A stretch of DNA of 47,675 bases from contig JAVCCE010000030.1 of NCBI GenBank assembly GCA_030765645.1, positions 1 through 47,675 on the forward strand, read 5' to 3'. This stretch comes from Candidatus Hinthialibacter antarcticus (GTDB taxonomy: Bacteria > Hinthialibacterota > Hinthialibacteria > Hinthialibacterales > Hinthialibacteraceae). Position 1 is the first letter of the stretch. Each line of letters starts with the position of its first letter. Below, in pieces: positions 9,404 through 17,779 of the stretch. The translations under genes were made by a program, and so were the position numbers. The notes beneath the pieces were generated by a model. The model was given only the letters and a program-made list of their open reading frames with translations. It had not been told where the DNA came from and searched no databases.

Positions 9404-9528
9404 AGCGTTTGTCAAAAATACGTGCGGTAAGCGCGCCCGTAGGGCCCAGCGATAGATACAGTTACGGAAACTCAATCCGCACATAATTCTGGCAACCACT
9501 ATAAAACGCAAATTGAGAGGAAACCGCC

Positions 9529-9921
9529 ATGCAGAAATTAAAACTTGACCATGTTGCATTCCCTGTGAGCGACCTCGACGCCTCGGTTGCGTTTTACGTG
9601 GAAAAACTGGGATTGAAACTGATGTTTCAACAGGTCGATGAAGAGCATGGCGAAGCGTTCGCGTTTCTCGAACTCGAGGGCGGGAATTTAGAACTGCTGC
9701 AATCATTAAAAACGCCGGAGGCTGCGACGCCTCCGGCGATCAATGATTTGTTTTGCCCGCATGTTGCAATTCAAGTTGATGACCTGAGCGAGTGGCTAAG
9801 CGTTCTTGAAGAAAAAGAGATCGCCGTCGCTAAAGGCCCGCTTGAAATTCCCGGCAAAGTAAAATGGCTTTACTTCGCCGACCCAGACAACAATATAATA
9901 GAACTCGTCGAGTGGCTTTAA
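9529..9921 (+). CDS. VOC-family protein (glyoxalase/dioxygenase superfamily)
   Basis: A 130-residue protein with the paired beta-alpha-beta-beta-beta modules of the vicinal oxygen chelate fold. The usual metal ligand positions are filled: His8, Glu55, His78 and Glu125. The opening LDHVAFPVSDLDASVAFY and the ending FADPDNNIIELVEW are characteristic. It resembles lactoylglutathione lyase and methylmalonyl-CoA epimerase, but the reaction cannot be told from sequence alone. The ATG is preceded by GAGAGGA. It lies alone between GH95 on the same strand and a convergent esterase. Confidence 0.85.
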   Translation: MQKLKLDHVAFPVSDLDASVAFYVEKLGLKLMFQQVDEEHGEAFAFLELEGGNLELLQSLKTPEAATPPAINDLFCPHVAIQVDDLSEWLSVLEEKEIAVAKGPLEIPGKVKWLYFADPDNNIIELVEWL

Positions 9922-9929
9922 GGCCTATT

Positions 9930-11213
9930 CTATTTGCCGAAATGGCGGTCGGCGAAATTCAAATACTGCTGCCAGTCATAATCGGTCACGTCGTGCTTGC
10001 CTGTGCGGATATGATAGCGAATGTCATCGCCGACGGGGTGATTGACGCTCGGCTGCTCTTCAACGCCCACGCCTTTCTTACCAAATAATTCATAAACTTG
10101 GCCCGCGAATTTCGCTGAAGTGAATTCGCCTTTGGGGTCTGCCCAGCGGTCGTCTTGTGCGCTGGCGACGTACACCGGACGCGGCGCAATCAATGCGATC
10201 AGCATGTGTTGGTCAACAGGCAGCGCGTCTTCGTTTTCGTTATATTGGTTGAAATTATCATTGAACCAATGCGGAAACGCGCGGTTGATGCGCCCGACGG
10301 TTTCGCCGAAGCGCCGCCGCGACAACGCCGCGCCGCCGCAGCCCGAATCATTTGAGATGACCAGGGCGAAGCGCTCATCGCTGGCGCCGCCCCACAGCGA
10401 GGTCTTACCCAAGCGTGAGTGCCCCAACAGCGCAACTTGTTTTTCATTGATCTGCGCGTCTCGTTCAAAATAATCCATCACGCGGCTGAGTCCCCACGAC
10501 CAGGCGCCGATGCTGCCCCATTCGTTGGGTTTTAACTTGTAATCTTTGGACGGATAAAAGTAAGGCTGAATGCCGTTTTGAAAGCCGTCGTCATAATCGG
10601 GATCAATATCATAGTAATACACCGTCGCGAGGCCGTATCCACGGTCGAGTATGGCGTCGACCGCCCAGCGGCTGCTGCTGGCTCCACGGCTCTCATCAAC
10701 ATTTGGCGCTTCGCCTTTGCGCTTCATTTCCGCCAGCCAACTGTCGCTGACGCGAATGTCCGGGTCGGCGTTGATGGTGTGGTTGCCTTTGAAGTTGAGT
10801 CCGACGAATACGGGAACCGGCGCCTTGGCGTTCTTGGGGAGATACACCAGTAGTTCGATTTTATACCCCGCCTGTTTACCAAAGGGATACAGCGTGACCT
10901 GTTTGCGTATCGCTTTGCCGCCAAGCGCGTCGTTGTCGGTTTCAACATCTGAATCGAGCGGAAACGTCTTGGCGGGCGTTTTGCCGAATACGTGTTCTTC
11001 AAACAGCGCAAACACTTCGGGGCGCCGCTTTTCGGTCCAGTCTTTGGCGGTTTTGACGACGGAACCGTCTTGGCAAACCAGCAGTTCCGGCAACTCGTAG
11101 GGCGGAATCTTGTTTTCGTCGTAGTTTGGAACAAAGTCTTGTGAGGTGGAGGTTTGGATCGTCATTAGCAATAGGGTGATGATAAATAAGATAGACTGAG
11201 TTTGTGCTTTCAT
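9930..11213 (-). CDS. Secreted carbohydrate esterase family 15 (glucuronoyl methylesterase-like)
   Basis: A 427-residue alpha/beta hydrolase with an N-terminal signal peptide (cleavage near residue 24, TSTS|QD). The nucleophile elbow is Gly-His-Ser-Arg-Leu-Gly-Lys at 264-270 with Ser266, matching the GxSRxGK elbow of CE15. A C-terminal region with His401 and His407 (YHIRTGKHDVTDYDW) carries the likely catalytic His, and SAQDDRWADP (351-360) the acidic region. CE15 enzymes split the ester between lignin and 4-O-methyl-glucuronic acid side chains of xylan, though bacterial members act on varied glucuronate esters. Its stop converges on the VOC gene with 8 bases between. Together with GH95 it suggests plant cell wall or algal glycan use. 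Confidence 0.88.
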   Translation of the reverse strand: MKAQTQSILFIITLLLMTIQTSTSQDFVPNYDENKIPPYELPELLVCQDGSVVKTAKDWTEKRRPEVFALFEEHVFGKTPAKTFPLDSDVETDNDALGGKAIRKQVTLYPFGKQAGYKIELLVYLPKNAKAPVPVFVGLNFKGNHTINADPDIRVSDSWLAEMKRKGEAPNVDESRGASSSRWAVDAILDRGYGLATVYYYDIDPDYDDGFQNGIQPYFYPSKDYKLKPNEWGSIGAWSWGLSRVMDYFERDAQINEKQVALLGHSRLGKTSLWGGASDERFALVISNDSGCGGAALSRRRFGETVGRINRAFPHWFNDNFNQYNENEDALPVDQHMLIALIAPRPVYVASAQDDRWADPKGEFTSAKFAGQVYELFGKKGVGVEEQPSVNHPVGDDIRYHIRTGKHDVTDYDWQQYLNFADRHFGK

Positions 11214-11271
11214 GGTTTCCCCGCATCAAATGTTCTGTGATGCTTGAAGCATACCATAGATCAATCGGGAT

Positions 11272-12360
11272 TTAAAATAGCGCATCGTATTTTTTAATGA
11301 GAGAGCCCCAGCCATATTGGACGACGGTGTGACGCAAGTTTGGCAATTGATTTTGCGCTGCGCGTTGAATTGTGCGTTCTAGTAACGCGGGGAGTCCTTC
11401 GTCTTCGTCATAGAGCGTTTGAGAATGAAATTCACGGGGGACCAAGTTTGGATAATTCAATCGGCGCGGCAGAATCGGAAACGCGCCTGAATAGACGGCT
11501 TCGACAATACTCAGCCCAAAAAATTCCTGCGTTGCGGTTGAGACCACGATGTCGCTTTGGGCCAACAGATTGGCGTAGTCGCGGCGCGTGGGCGCGTAGC
11601 CATAGTGGACCAAGCGTGAACCGAGGATGCGCTTGAGATCAAGAAACTCGACCGGCGTTTTGTGGAACTGCTCTCCGCATAAAATGGCCCGGAATTCACA
11701 GCCGTTTTTAAGCAGCGTTTTCAAGGCTTTCGCGAACTGTTCCGGTTTTTTGTCGCGGTCCCAACGATGGTTCCATAAGACGACGGGCGGCCCGCCGTCG
11801 CGAACCGGCGCGTCATGTAGCTCATCAAAATTGACCGGCGGCGCAATCACTTGTGACGCGGCCTGTTTGGCTTCGAGTTGCTCAGCCGAGGGAGCAACAT
11901 CAGCAATTTTCGACAAGACGGATTGGATGCCTTCAAAGAAACTCTGTTTGTTAAATTCTGAATTGAACACAACCTCGTCTGCTGTGAGCACCGAGAGCAA
12001 ATTTGTAATGGCAAAATGATAATCAATTCGTTCATCGGGATGCAGCGGATAGGTAATTTGATTTTCATGTAGATAATATATGGCAGGCGTTTGCGGTAAT
12101 GTGCGCCGCGTCAGCGCCATGAAATCCGCCAGATTTAACATGCTGCTTGCAAGCACGGCGTCCCAGTGTTGGTGCGCAAGTTGGGCGTTAAATTCTTCGG
12201 CCAGTGAAATCGCCGCGCCCCGCATACGCCATTTCCACTTTCGGGCTGGCAGGGTGAGCAAGTGGATGTCATGGCGGGAATGTTGGATCAAACCGTCGAT
12301 CCACTCGCGGTGAGAGCCGCCATAATAGGGTTCGAGCGCAAGGATTTGTTTTGCTGACAT
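11272..12360 (-). CDS. tRNA-queuosine alpha-mannosyltransferase-like glycosyltransferase (DUF3524/GT-B)
   Basis: A 362-residue protein with the N-terminal DUF3524 signature: EPYYGGSHREW near residue 11, LPARKWKWRMRGAA near 37, YLHENQITYPL near 95, and FNSEFNKQSFF further on. The C-terminal half is a normal GT-B domain with a nucleotide-sugar-binding region (VVSTATQEFFGLSIVEA..GAFPILP). This family includes vertebrate QTMAN (GTDC1), which adds mannose to queuosine in the anticodon of tRNA-Asp. Bacterial members exist but their acceptor is less well established. The protein has no signal peptide, consistent with a cytoplasmic tRNA substrate. A tRNA-Asp(GTC) gene lies 21 kb away. It sits upstream of the CE15 gene on the same strand but need not be functionally linked to it. 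Confidence 0.78.
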   Translation of the reverse strand: MSAKQILALEPYYGGSHREWIDGLIQHSRHDIHLLTLPARKWKWRMRGAAISLAEEFNAQLAHQHWDAVLASSMLNLADFMALTRRTLPQTPAIYYLHENQITYPLHPDERIDYHFAITNLLSVLTADEVVFNSEFNKQSFFEGIQSVLSKIADVAPSAEQLEAKQAASQVIAPPVNFDELHDAPVRDGGPPVVLWNHRWDRDKKPEQFAKALKTLLKNGCEFRAILCGEQFHKTPVEFLDLKRILGSRLVHYGYAPTRRDYANLLAQSDIVVSTATQEFFGLSIVEAVYSGAFPILPRRLNYPNLVPREFHSQTLYDEDEGLPALLERTIQRAAQNQLPNLRHTVVQYGWGSLIKKYDALF

Positions 12361-12431
12361 TGAAATTGTACTTTACTCGCTATCGTTATTCTTTGTATGA
12401 TGGGGGTTAATGATACCGTAGGAGAATGAAT

Positions 12432-13805
12432 ATGCAAATTCGGCGTGATTTTTTGAAGACCTCATCGTCTACACTAATGGCGGGCGCGTCAGGGTTGTTG
12501 AGTCTAAACGCATGGGCGCAAGAGGCGGGCGACCGGCCAGCGAAAGCAAAAGGCGTAACCGTGTTGAATCCACGCAATCGCGTCCCGCTGAGTTTTATCA
12601 TTGACGACTCGACTTGCTTGGTGAATCTCGCGCATTTTGGCATTCCCCATTTTAAAGAAGCGTTTCCTGAGCGTTACAAACAAGATTGGCGTTCGCTGCC
12701 GCGTGAAATTCCTGACGACTTTGTGCGAAAGTTTGGCGGCTGGTGTTCGGAACACGGCGTCAAAGGCAAGTACAGCATCGTGCCCTATCCCGCCTGCGTC
12801 GGTTGGATGGACCGTGACTTGCCGGGGTGGAGTAAAAAAGAACTGGACGACAGCATCAAACTCGTCAAGGAAGAGATGACGCCCAACTGGGATATCCACC
12901 CCGAAATGATTTCGCATACCTGGGTCATCAATACGAAGACGGGTCGGCCTTATCCCGAGCGCACCGAACAGTACATGGAAAATTTTGGCTGGACAGTCGG
13001 CAAGTCGGTCGATGAACTCGCCAATTATATGTCGTATGCGTTGCAAATTTTGCACAACATTGATTTGCCCTGCGAAGGCATCACTACGCCGGGCGGTTTT
13101 GGCAATCGCGTCTTGCCTGAACTGGCGCAGGCGACCCTGGAGTCGTGCCGCGACGTGTATCAGGCGGAGATTCCCCATTACTTCCGCCACCTGTATACCG
13201 ACGAGCGCAGCGTGGCGCCGCGCGTGGAATATGCGTCAGGCCTCGACGGCGACGACCCGCGCTGCGTGGTTTCGATCATCGGTTGCACAGGCGACTGGTT
13301 CGGCGGCTGGGACGGCCTTGTACCGGGCAACGTCAACAAGTTCATTACCCCAAACCTCGAACAAGGCCGCATGGTCGATGTGATCGAGCGGGGCGAGCCT
13401 GCGATTATGGTTTGCCATTGGCCGGGCATTTATTATAACGGCGACGAAATCGGCTTCACTATTTTCAAAGAGGTTGTGCGTCGCGTCCATGAAAAATATG
13501 ACAACGTGGTATGGATGAAACTCAGCGAGATCGCCCGCTACTGGGCGGCGAAGGAACTTACGCAGATTACGCTGAAAGACGGCGCCATCGTTTTGAACGC
13601 GCCCTACGCTTGCCCTGGGTTCACCATTGAATGCGAGATGGAAAACGCCGCGCAGCCCCAGCTGGTCTGCAAAAATCAAACGGCGCCGCTTGAGAACAAG
13701 GGGCGCCTGTTGGATTTAGAGAGCGGGTATTTTGTTCAGCAAGAAAAGAAATTAGCGCTCTGTTTTGATTTGCCCAAAGGCGAGTCGGTCATTCAGTTTG
13801 GGTGA
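12432..13805 (+). CDS. Tat-exported polysaccharide deacetylase-like protein
   Basis: A protein of 457 residues, taking the ATG at 12432; AGGAG at 12420-12424 is 7 bases upstream, while the ATG at 12426 is too close to it. The first residues MQIRRDFLK form a twin-arginine signal, followed by a hydrophobic stretch ending at AWA|QE. The mature part begins with PLSFIIDDSTCLVN, which resembles the metal-binding first motif (DD) of NodB-type deacetylases, and ends with a small beta-domain. Proteins like this occur in planctomycete-like genomes next to sugar-processing genes, usually annotated only as hypothetical or deacetylase-like. Substrate unknown. Export in folded form suggests a metal or other cofactor. 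Confidence 0.7.
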   Translation: MQIRRDFLKTSSSTLMAGASGLLSLNAWAQEAGDRPAKAKGVTVLNPRNRVPLSFIIDDSTCLVNLAHFGIPHFKEAFPERYKQDWRSLPREIPDDFVRKFGGWCSEHGVKGKYSIVPYPACVGWMDRDLPGWSKKELDDSIKLVKEEMTPNWDIHPEMISHTWVINTKTGRPYPERTEQYMENFGWTVGKSVDELANYMSYALQILHNIDLPCEGITTPGGFGNRVLPELAQATLESCRDVYQAEIPHYFRHLYTDERSVAPRVEYASGLDGDDPRCVVSIIGCTGDWFGGWDGLVPGNVNKFITPNLEQGRMVDVIERGEPAIMVCHWPGIYYNGDEIGFTIFKEVVRRVHEKYDNVVWMKLSEIARYWAAKELTQITLKDGAIVLNAPYACPGFTIECEMENAAQPQLVCKNQTAPLENKGRLLDLESGYFVQQEKKLALCFDLPKGESVIQFG

Positions 13806-13967
13806 CGCGAATTGGAAGCATATATATCCGCAGATATTTTGTGGAAATAACGAAGAGTTAAGGACTGCCCTGGTCGTTCAGATACAAAGAGAGATGCACG
13901 CACGCCAGAATTTATTGCTTCTGCCTAAGTTTGCATTGATGGGCCAACACGTAATTAAAGTGTTTTT

Positions 13968-15380
13968 CTATGATTGAATGGTTATTGGTTTTGACCAGCA
14001 GGCGCCGTCGCTGCTGCCTGTGAAAACCGTTGATTCGCATTGGAAGTCTGCTGTGTGCAGCGCGGCGATTTTGCGTACGCTCTGTGCGCCTTTACGGCCC
14101 TCGCATAAGAAACACACCACCCCGCCCGAACCGCCGCCTGTTATCTTGGCGCCGTAGATTCCGTTCTCCGGGCCGAATTCAATGGCGCGTTCGACCAGCG
14201 CGTCTGTCGCGTCGCTGCCCAAGCGGCATCGGTTATATCCCTGGTGCGATTGCATCATCAATTCGCCCAATTGCATACAACAAGCCTCGCGCTCAATTTT
14301 ATTGAGTGAGGTTTGGTTTAGATGCTGAGCAATCATGCGAAATATTTTGACGCGCTGATTTTCATAGATCGGATATTGCGCGCAAGACCGAACGGAATAC
14401 GAGCGCGATGCTTTCGGCGTGGTATAGGCGTCAATTGTGTTGCCATACTGCTCGATGAATTTCTTGCCCGAGATGCTAACCGGAAGCAATGACGCAAAAT
14501 CTTTTTCGAATAACGATGGCGTGATGTTCGCTAAATACCCTTGAAACGGTAGTGCGTTTTGATCGTGTTTATTTTTCGCTTGCGCCAGTTTTGTTTTAGA
14601 AACGCCCAATTGATTGGCAATGACGGAATAGCCCATGAACGCCGCCGTCCGAGCGTCTCCGTAGGCGTTGCCGTTCACTGAATGACGAACGCCGCTGTCG
14701 ATTCCGATGATTTGTAGGTTGCGGGGAATCTCGACGGGTTTGCCGACGATATCGGGCTGGCACAAAATCGGCAGCAGTTTGTTTGCGCGTCCAAAATAGC
14801 AGGCAAGCTGGTCCATGAGTCCGCAGGGCGCGCCGACGATCTCGTTTTCAACGCGCTGCGCTAAGACCGGTAACTGGTTGCCGGGCAGTTGAATTTTTAA
14901 TGCGCGGCATAACGCTGACATCACAGCCGTCTCAAGCGCGGCGGAAGATGATATGCCTTTGCCAATGGGTACCTTGGTTTCGATCCAAAAATCAGCGCCT
15001 TGGATTGGGGCGTCCGCGTCGTGAATCAATGCCAGTGCGCAGCCAAAAATATACGCCGACCATGAGTTTTCCTCATCGCCATTGAGTATATCATGCGCGT
15101 GCGCGTAAAAATTTTTCTTGATGGAAGGGAACTGTTTGAGGCTGCATTCCGCCGTTTCAGCGTGTCCCGCCCGTTTCGCGGATGCGCTGTGTACGCGCAG
15201 CGCGCCGTCGTTTCTCAGCGCAACATAGACGCCGGTGCGTTCTTTGATCGGCATCTGCAAAACGCACGAACCCGAATAGTCGCCGATGCCGCCCATCACG
15301 TCGATGCGGCCGGGCGCGGACGCAAAAACCACTTGTCGGTTGGGGCCGAAAAATCGTTTCATCTGGTTGCTGAGTTTCAT
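13968..15380 (-). CDS. GHMP-family sugar kinase, galactokinase/arabinokinase-like
   Basis: A 470-residue cytoplasmic kinase with the three GHMP motifs: APGRIDVMGG (22-31) for sugar recognition, the phosphate loop PIGKGISSSAA (138-148), and KITGGGSGG (412-420). Asp190 in CGLMDQ is in the position of the catalytic aspartate of galactokinase. The segment RIDVMGGIGDYSGS is closer, from memory, to the kinase domain of plant L-arabinokinase and related bacterial proteins than to classical GalK, so galactose is likely but not certain. It begins 13 bases after the galT stop codon and forms an operon with it. Expected reaction: sugar + ATP to sugar-1-phosphate, used by the uridylyltransferase next to it. 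No strong ribosome binding site is seen; coupling to galT may provide initiation. Confidence 0.82.
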   Translation of the reverse strand: MKLSNQMKRFFGPNRQVVFASAPGRIDVMGGIGDYSGSCVLQMPIKERTGVYVALRNDGALRVHSASAKRAGHAETAECSLKQFPSIKKNFYAHAHDILNGDEENSWSAYIFGCALALIHDADAPIQGADFWIETKVPIGKGISSSAALETAVMSALCRALKIQLPGNQLPVLAQRVENEIVGAPCGLMDQLACYFGRANKLLPILCQPDIVGKPVEIPRNLQIIGIDSGVRHSVNGNAYGDARTAAFMGYSVIANQLGVSKTKLAQAKNKHDQNALPFQGYLANITPSLFEKDFASLLPVSISGKKFIEQYGNTIDAYTTPKASRSYSVRSCAQYPIYENQRVKIFRMIAQHLNQTSLNKIEREACCMQLGELMMQSHQGYNRCRLGSDATDALVERAIEFGPENGIYGAKITGGGSGGVVCFLCEGRKGAQSVRKIAALHTADFQCESTVFTGSSDGACWSKPITIQS

Positions 15381-15393
15381 TGATGGGGCCCAA

Positions 15394-16434
15394 TCATGAA
15401 TCCAGTTTGACGCGCCTGAGTTCTTCCGCCTTCACTTCGGGCATGGTATCCGCCATGAAGTTGCCGCCGCCAATTTCTGGCCCTGCGAGAAACTTTTGCA
15501 AACCCGGTTGGCGCAAGGGCGGCTGCAATAATAAGTGTAAGTGATGCGGCGAGTGGTTGCCATGGTCGACGGGCGCTTGCAGAATCGACATCACATAAGG
15601 AAAGGGGACGCCATACAGCCCGTCGTAGCGCCGGACCAAATCTTGAAAACAAGCCGCCAGATCATGCAACTCGTCGTCTGACATCGTCGCCAGCGTTGCG
15701 TGTCGCTTTTTTGGGAAAATCATCACTTCATACGCATAGCGGGCGAAGTAGGGAACAAACGACAGCGCGTTGTCATTCTCAGTGATGATACGTTCGCCCG
15801 ATTCGAGCTCGTGTGATAAAATTTCTGAAAATATATTTTTGTTGTATTCCGCGTCGAATTGCCGCGCCGCCCGCAACTCCTGTTCGACCAAAGCGAAGGT
15901 GAAATTGGTCGCATAAATCTGGCAGTGGGGATGGGGGTTTGATACGCCGACCATGGCGCCGTGGTTCTCAAAAATTAATGCAAATTCAACCGCTGGATTA
16001 TTTTTGAATTCCTGCATCTGCTCGCGCCAGGCGAGAAATACGTTGGTTGCTTGTTCGGGTAAAACGTCCGCCAGGGTTACGTTGTGGCGCGGATCATAAC
16101 ACACCACCCGCGCGATGCCGTCCGCGCGCGTTTTTTTGAATAACGCCGGGTGGCCTGATTGCGCCGCTGGATCAATAGGAGGCGCGTTGTCGCCAACGAC
16201 GGGAAAGTCGTTGTCAAATATATAGACGCCTTTGTAGTCGGGGTTCACTTTGCCGTTGGCGCGTTTGTTTCGCGGGCACAAATAGCAATCAGGCAAGTAT
16301 TCAGGAACGGGTTCGGACGCGCTGGCTAACGCGCCGCTCCAAGGCCGGGCGTTTCGGTGCGCCGAATACACCACCCATTCCTGACGAAGCGGATGCCATC
16401 GCTGCTCCCATTGCCCCAAAAATTCATTGCTCAT
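15394..16434 (-). CDS. galT: Galactose-1-phosphate uridylyltransferase
   Basis: A 346-residue enzyme when started at the ATG at 16434; a TTG seven codons upstream is possible. Zinc-ligand-type cysteines appear in CYLCPRNKRANG (Cys50 and Cys53). The histidine-triad motif SNPHPHCQIYA carries the covalently uridylylated His170 in His-Pro-His-x-Gln. The residue between the second His and Gln is Cys rather than the more usual Gly. GalT transfers UMP between UDP-glucose and galactose-1-phosphate, a step of the Leloir pathway. It is the first gene of a two-gene operon with the GHMP kinase. Its 5' region faces the inositol-phosphatase-like gene across a 257-bp divergent intergenic region that is AT-rich and should hold both promoters. 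No galE is seen in the window. Confidence 0.88.
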   Translation of the reverse strand: MSNEFLGQWEQRWHPLRQEWVVYSAHRNARPWSGALASASEPVPEYLPDCYLCPRNKRANGKVNPDYKGVYIFDNDFPVVGDNAPPIDPAAQSGHPALFKKTRADGIARVVCYDPRHNVTLADVLPEQATNVFLAWREQMQEFKNNPAVEFALIFENHGAMVGVSNPHPHCQIYATNFTFALVEQELRAARQFDAEYNKNIFSEILSHELESGERIITENDNALSFVPYFARYAYEVMIFPKKRHATLATMSDDELHDLAACFQDLVRRYDGLYGVPFPYVMSILQAPVDHGNHSPHHLHLLLQPPLRQPGLQKFLAGPEIGGGNFMADTMPEVKAEELRRVKLDS

Positions 16435-16691
16435 AATTCGTTCACAAAATGACAAGATTGATTCAACGAAACCAAAAAATACATGAAGTTTTTGAATTCA
16501 AGAAAATAAGTATAAACGAAATTCGGCGTCTTGGACACCGATTTGCGAAAACGACAAACCAAATTGCGAATATGAAATAAAAGGGCAATTTCGTTTTGAT
16601 TACAACTTGACGCTGATGTGAACCTTGGTTTAACGTAAATGCAATAAAGGTATTTTTCTCATTCTCCACATCCGGGTTTTTATAAAATTGC

Positions 16692-17723
16692 ATGAATAAA
16701 CTACATCACAAAATTGAGTACGACGCCGTTGTGAAATTCCTGATCGAAGTGGGCGAACGGGTGCGCGACCGCATCCGCCATTCGTTGATTCATCAGTCGA
16801 TTGCAGAACGCTCCAGCGTTGCGGAAGAATGCGACGAAGACACCATTTTTCAGATTGACCGTGATGTCGAATCCATCATCGAACCATTGTTTGAAGAGCG
16901 GGCCGCTGAACTGGGCGGCATTGTGTTAATTGCAGAAGGCATCGGTGAAGACGGCGGCGTTGTGTTCCCTAAAGGGACGAATGAGAGCGACGCGGCGCTG
17001 CGCATCATTATGGACCCGATCGACGGGACGCGCGGCATCATGTACGACAAGCGCTCGGCGTTTTATCTCGCTGGCGCGGCGCCAAACACCGGCGGCGTTC
17101 AGTCGCTGCTGGACGTTGACGCGGCGGTGATGGTCGAACTGCCGACCTCGCGCAGTTATTTGAGCGATACCTTTTGGGCGGTGCGCGGGGGCGGCGCCCA
17201 TCGCGTCACCCGAAACTTATTCAAGAACGAAGATACGCAAACCAAGATCGCTCCATCCAGCGCCAAAACCATCATCGGCGGCTTTGGCCAGATCAGCCGC
17301 TTTTTTCCACCCGCAAAAGAAATCCTGGCGAAAATTGAAGATGAAATGGTGGATGTGATTCTCCCTGAAAAACCCACTGGCAAAGCGGTCTTATTCAACG
17401 ATCAATACATTTCGTCCGGCGGGCAACTCTATGAATTGCTGATGGGGCACGACCGTTTTATCGCCGATATTCGGGCGGCGCTATACCGGACGCTCGCGTC
17501 TCGGGGCGAGTGGACGGGAATGACTTGCCACCCCTATGATGTCAGCGCCCACCTGATCGGGAGCGAAGCGGGGATTCATATTACCAACGTCAACGGCGGT
17601 GAATTAGACTCGCCCATGGATACTATTTCCGATGCGGATTGGATCGGCTACGCAAACGCTTCCATTCGCGAAGAAGTGGAGCCAGTATTACAAAATATCT
17701 TGAAGAAATATGGTTTGATTTAA
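16692..17723 (+). CDS. Inositol-monophosphatase-like (FIG superfamily) phosphatase
   Basis: A 343-residue protein with the metal-binding signature of the FBPase/IMPase superfamily: acidic Glu82 in AEGIGEDGG and Asp108-Pro-Ile-Asp111-Gly-Thr (DPIDGTRG). It is longer than typical IMPase (about 260 residues), and the C-terminal DVSAHLIGSEAG keeps the second Asp expected of the family. The substrate may be a sugar or inositol phosphate. It lies divergently from galT and 56 bases before the Na+/solute symporter, with which it may be co-transcribed. A sequence resembling a -35 (TTGACG near 16612) lies upstream but no convincing -10 follows it. Confidence 0.8.
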   Translation: MNKLHHKIEYDAVVKFLIEVGERVRDRIRHSLIHQSIAERSSVAEECDEDTIFQIDRDVESIIEPLFEERAAELGGIVLIAEGIGEDGGVVFPKGTNESDAALRIIMDPIDGTRGIMYDKRSAFYLAGAAPNTGGVQSLLDVDAAVMVELPTSRSYLSDTFWAVRGGGAHRVTRNLFKNEDTQTKIAPSSAKTIIGGFGQISRFFPPAKEILAKIEDEMVDVILPEKPTGKAVLFNDQYISSGGQLYELLMGHDRFIADIRAALYRTLASRGEWTGMTCHPYDVSAHLIGSEAGIHITNVNGGELDSPMDTISDADWIGYANASIREEVEPVLQNILKKYGLI

Positions 17724-17779
17724 TTGCGATTGTTTTGAATTGAGGAAAGCGGTTCATTATTCATTGAAAGGGAAATGTG

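Noticed and set aside
12504-13190. Minus-strand open frame of 228 codons
   Set aside because: It is antisense to the Tat-exported protein gene, which has a convincing signal and ribosome site.
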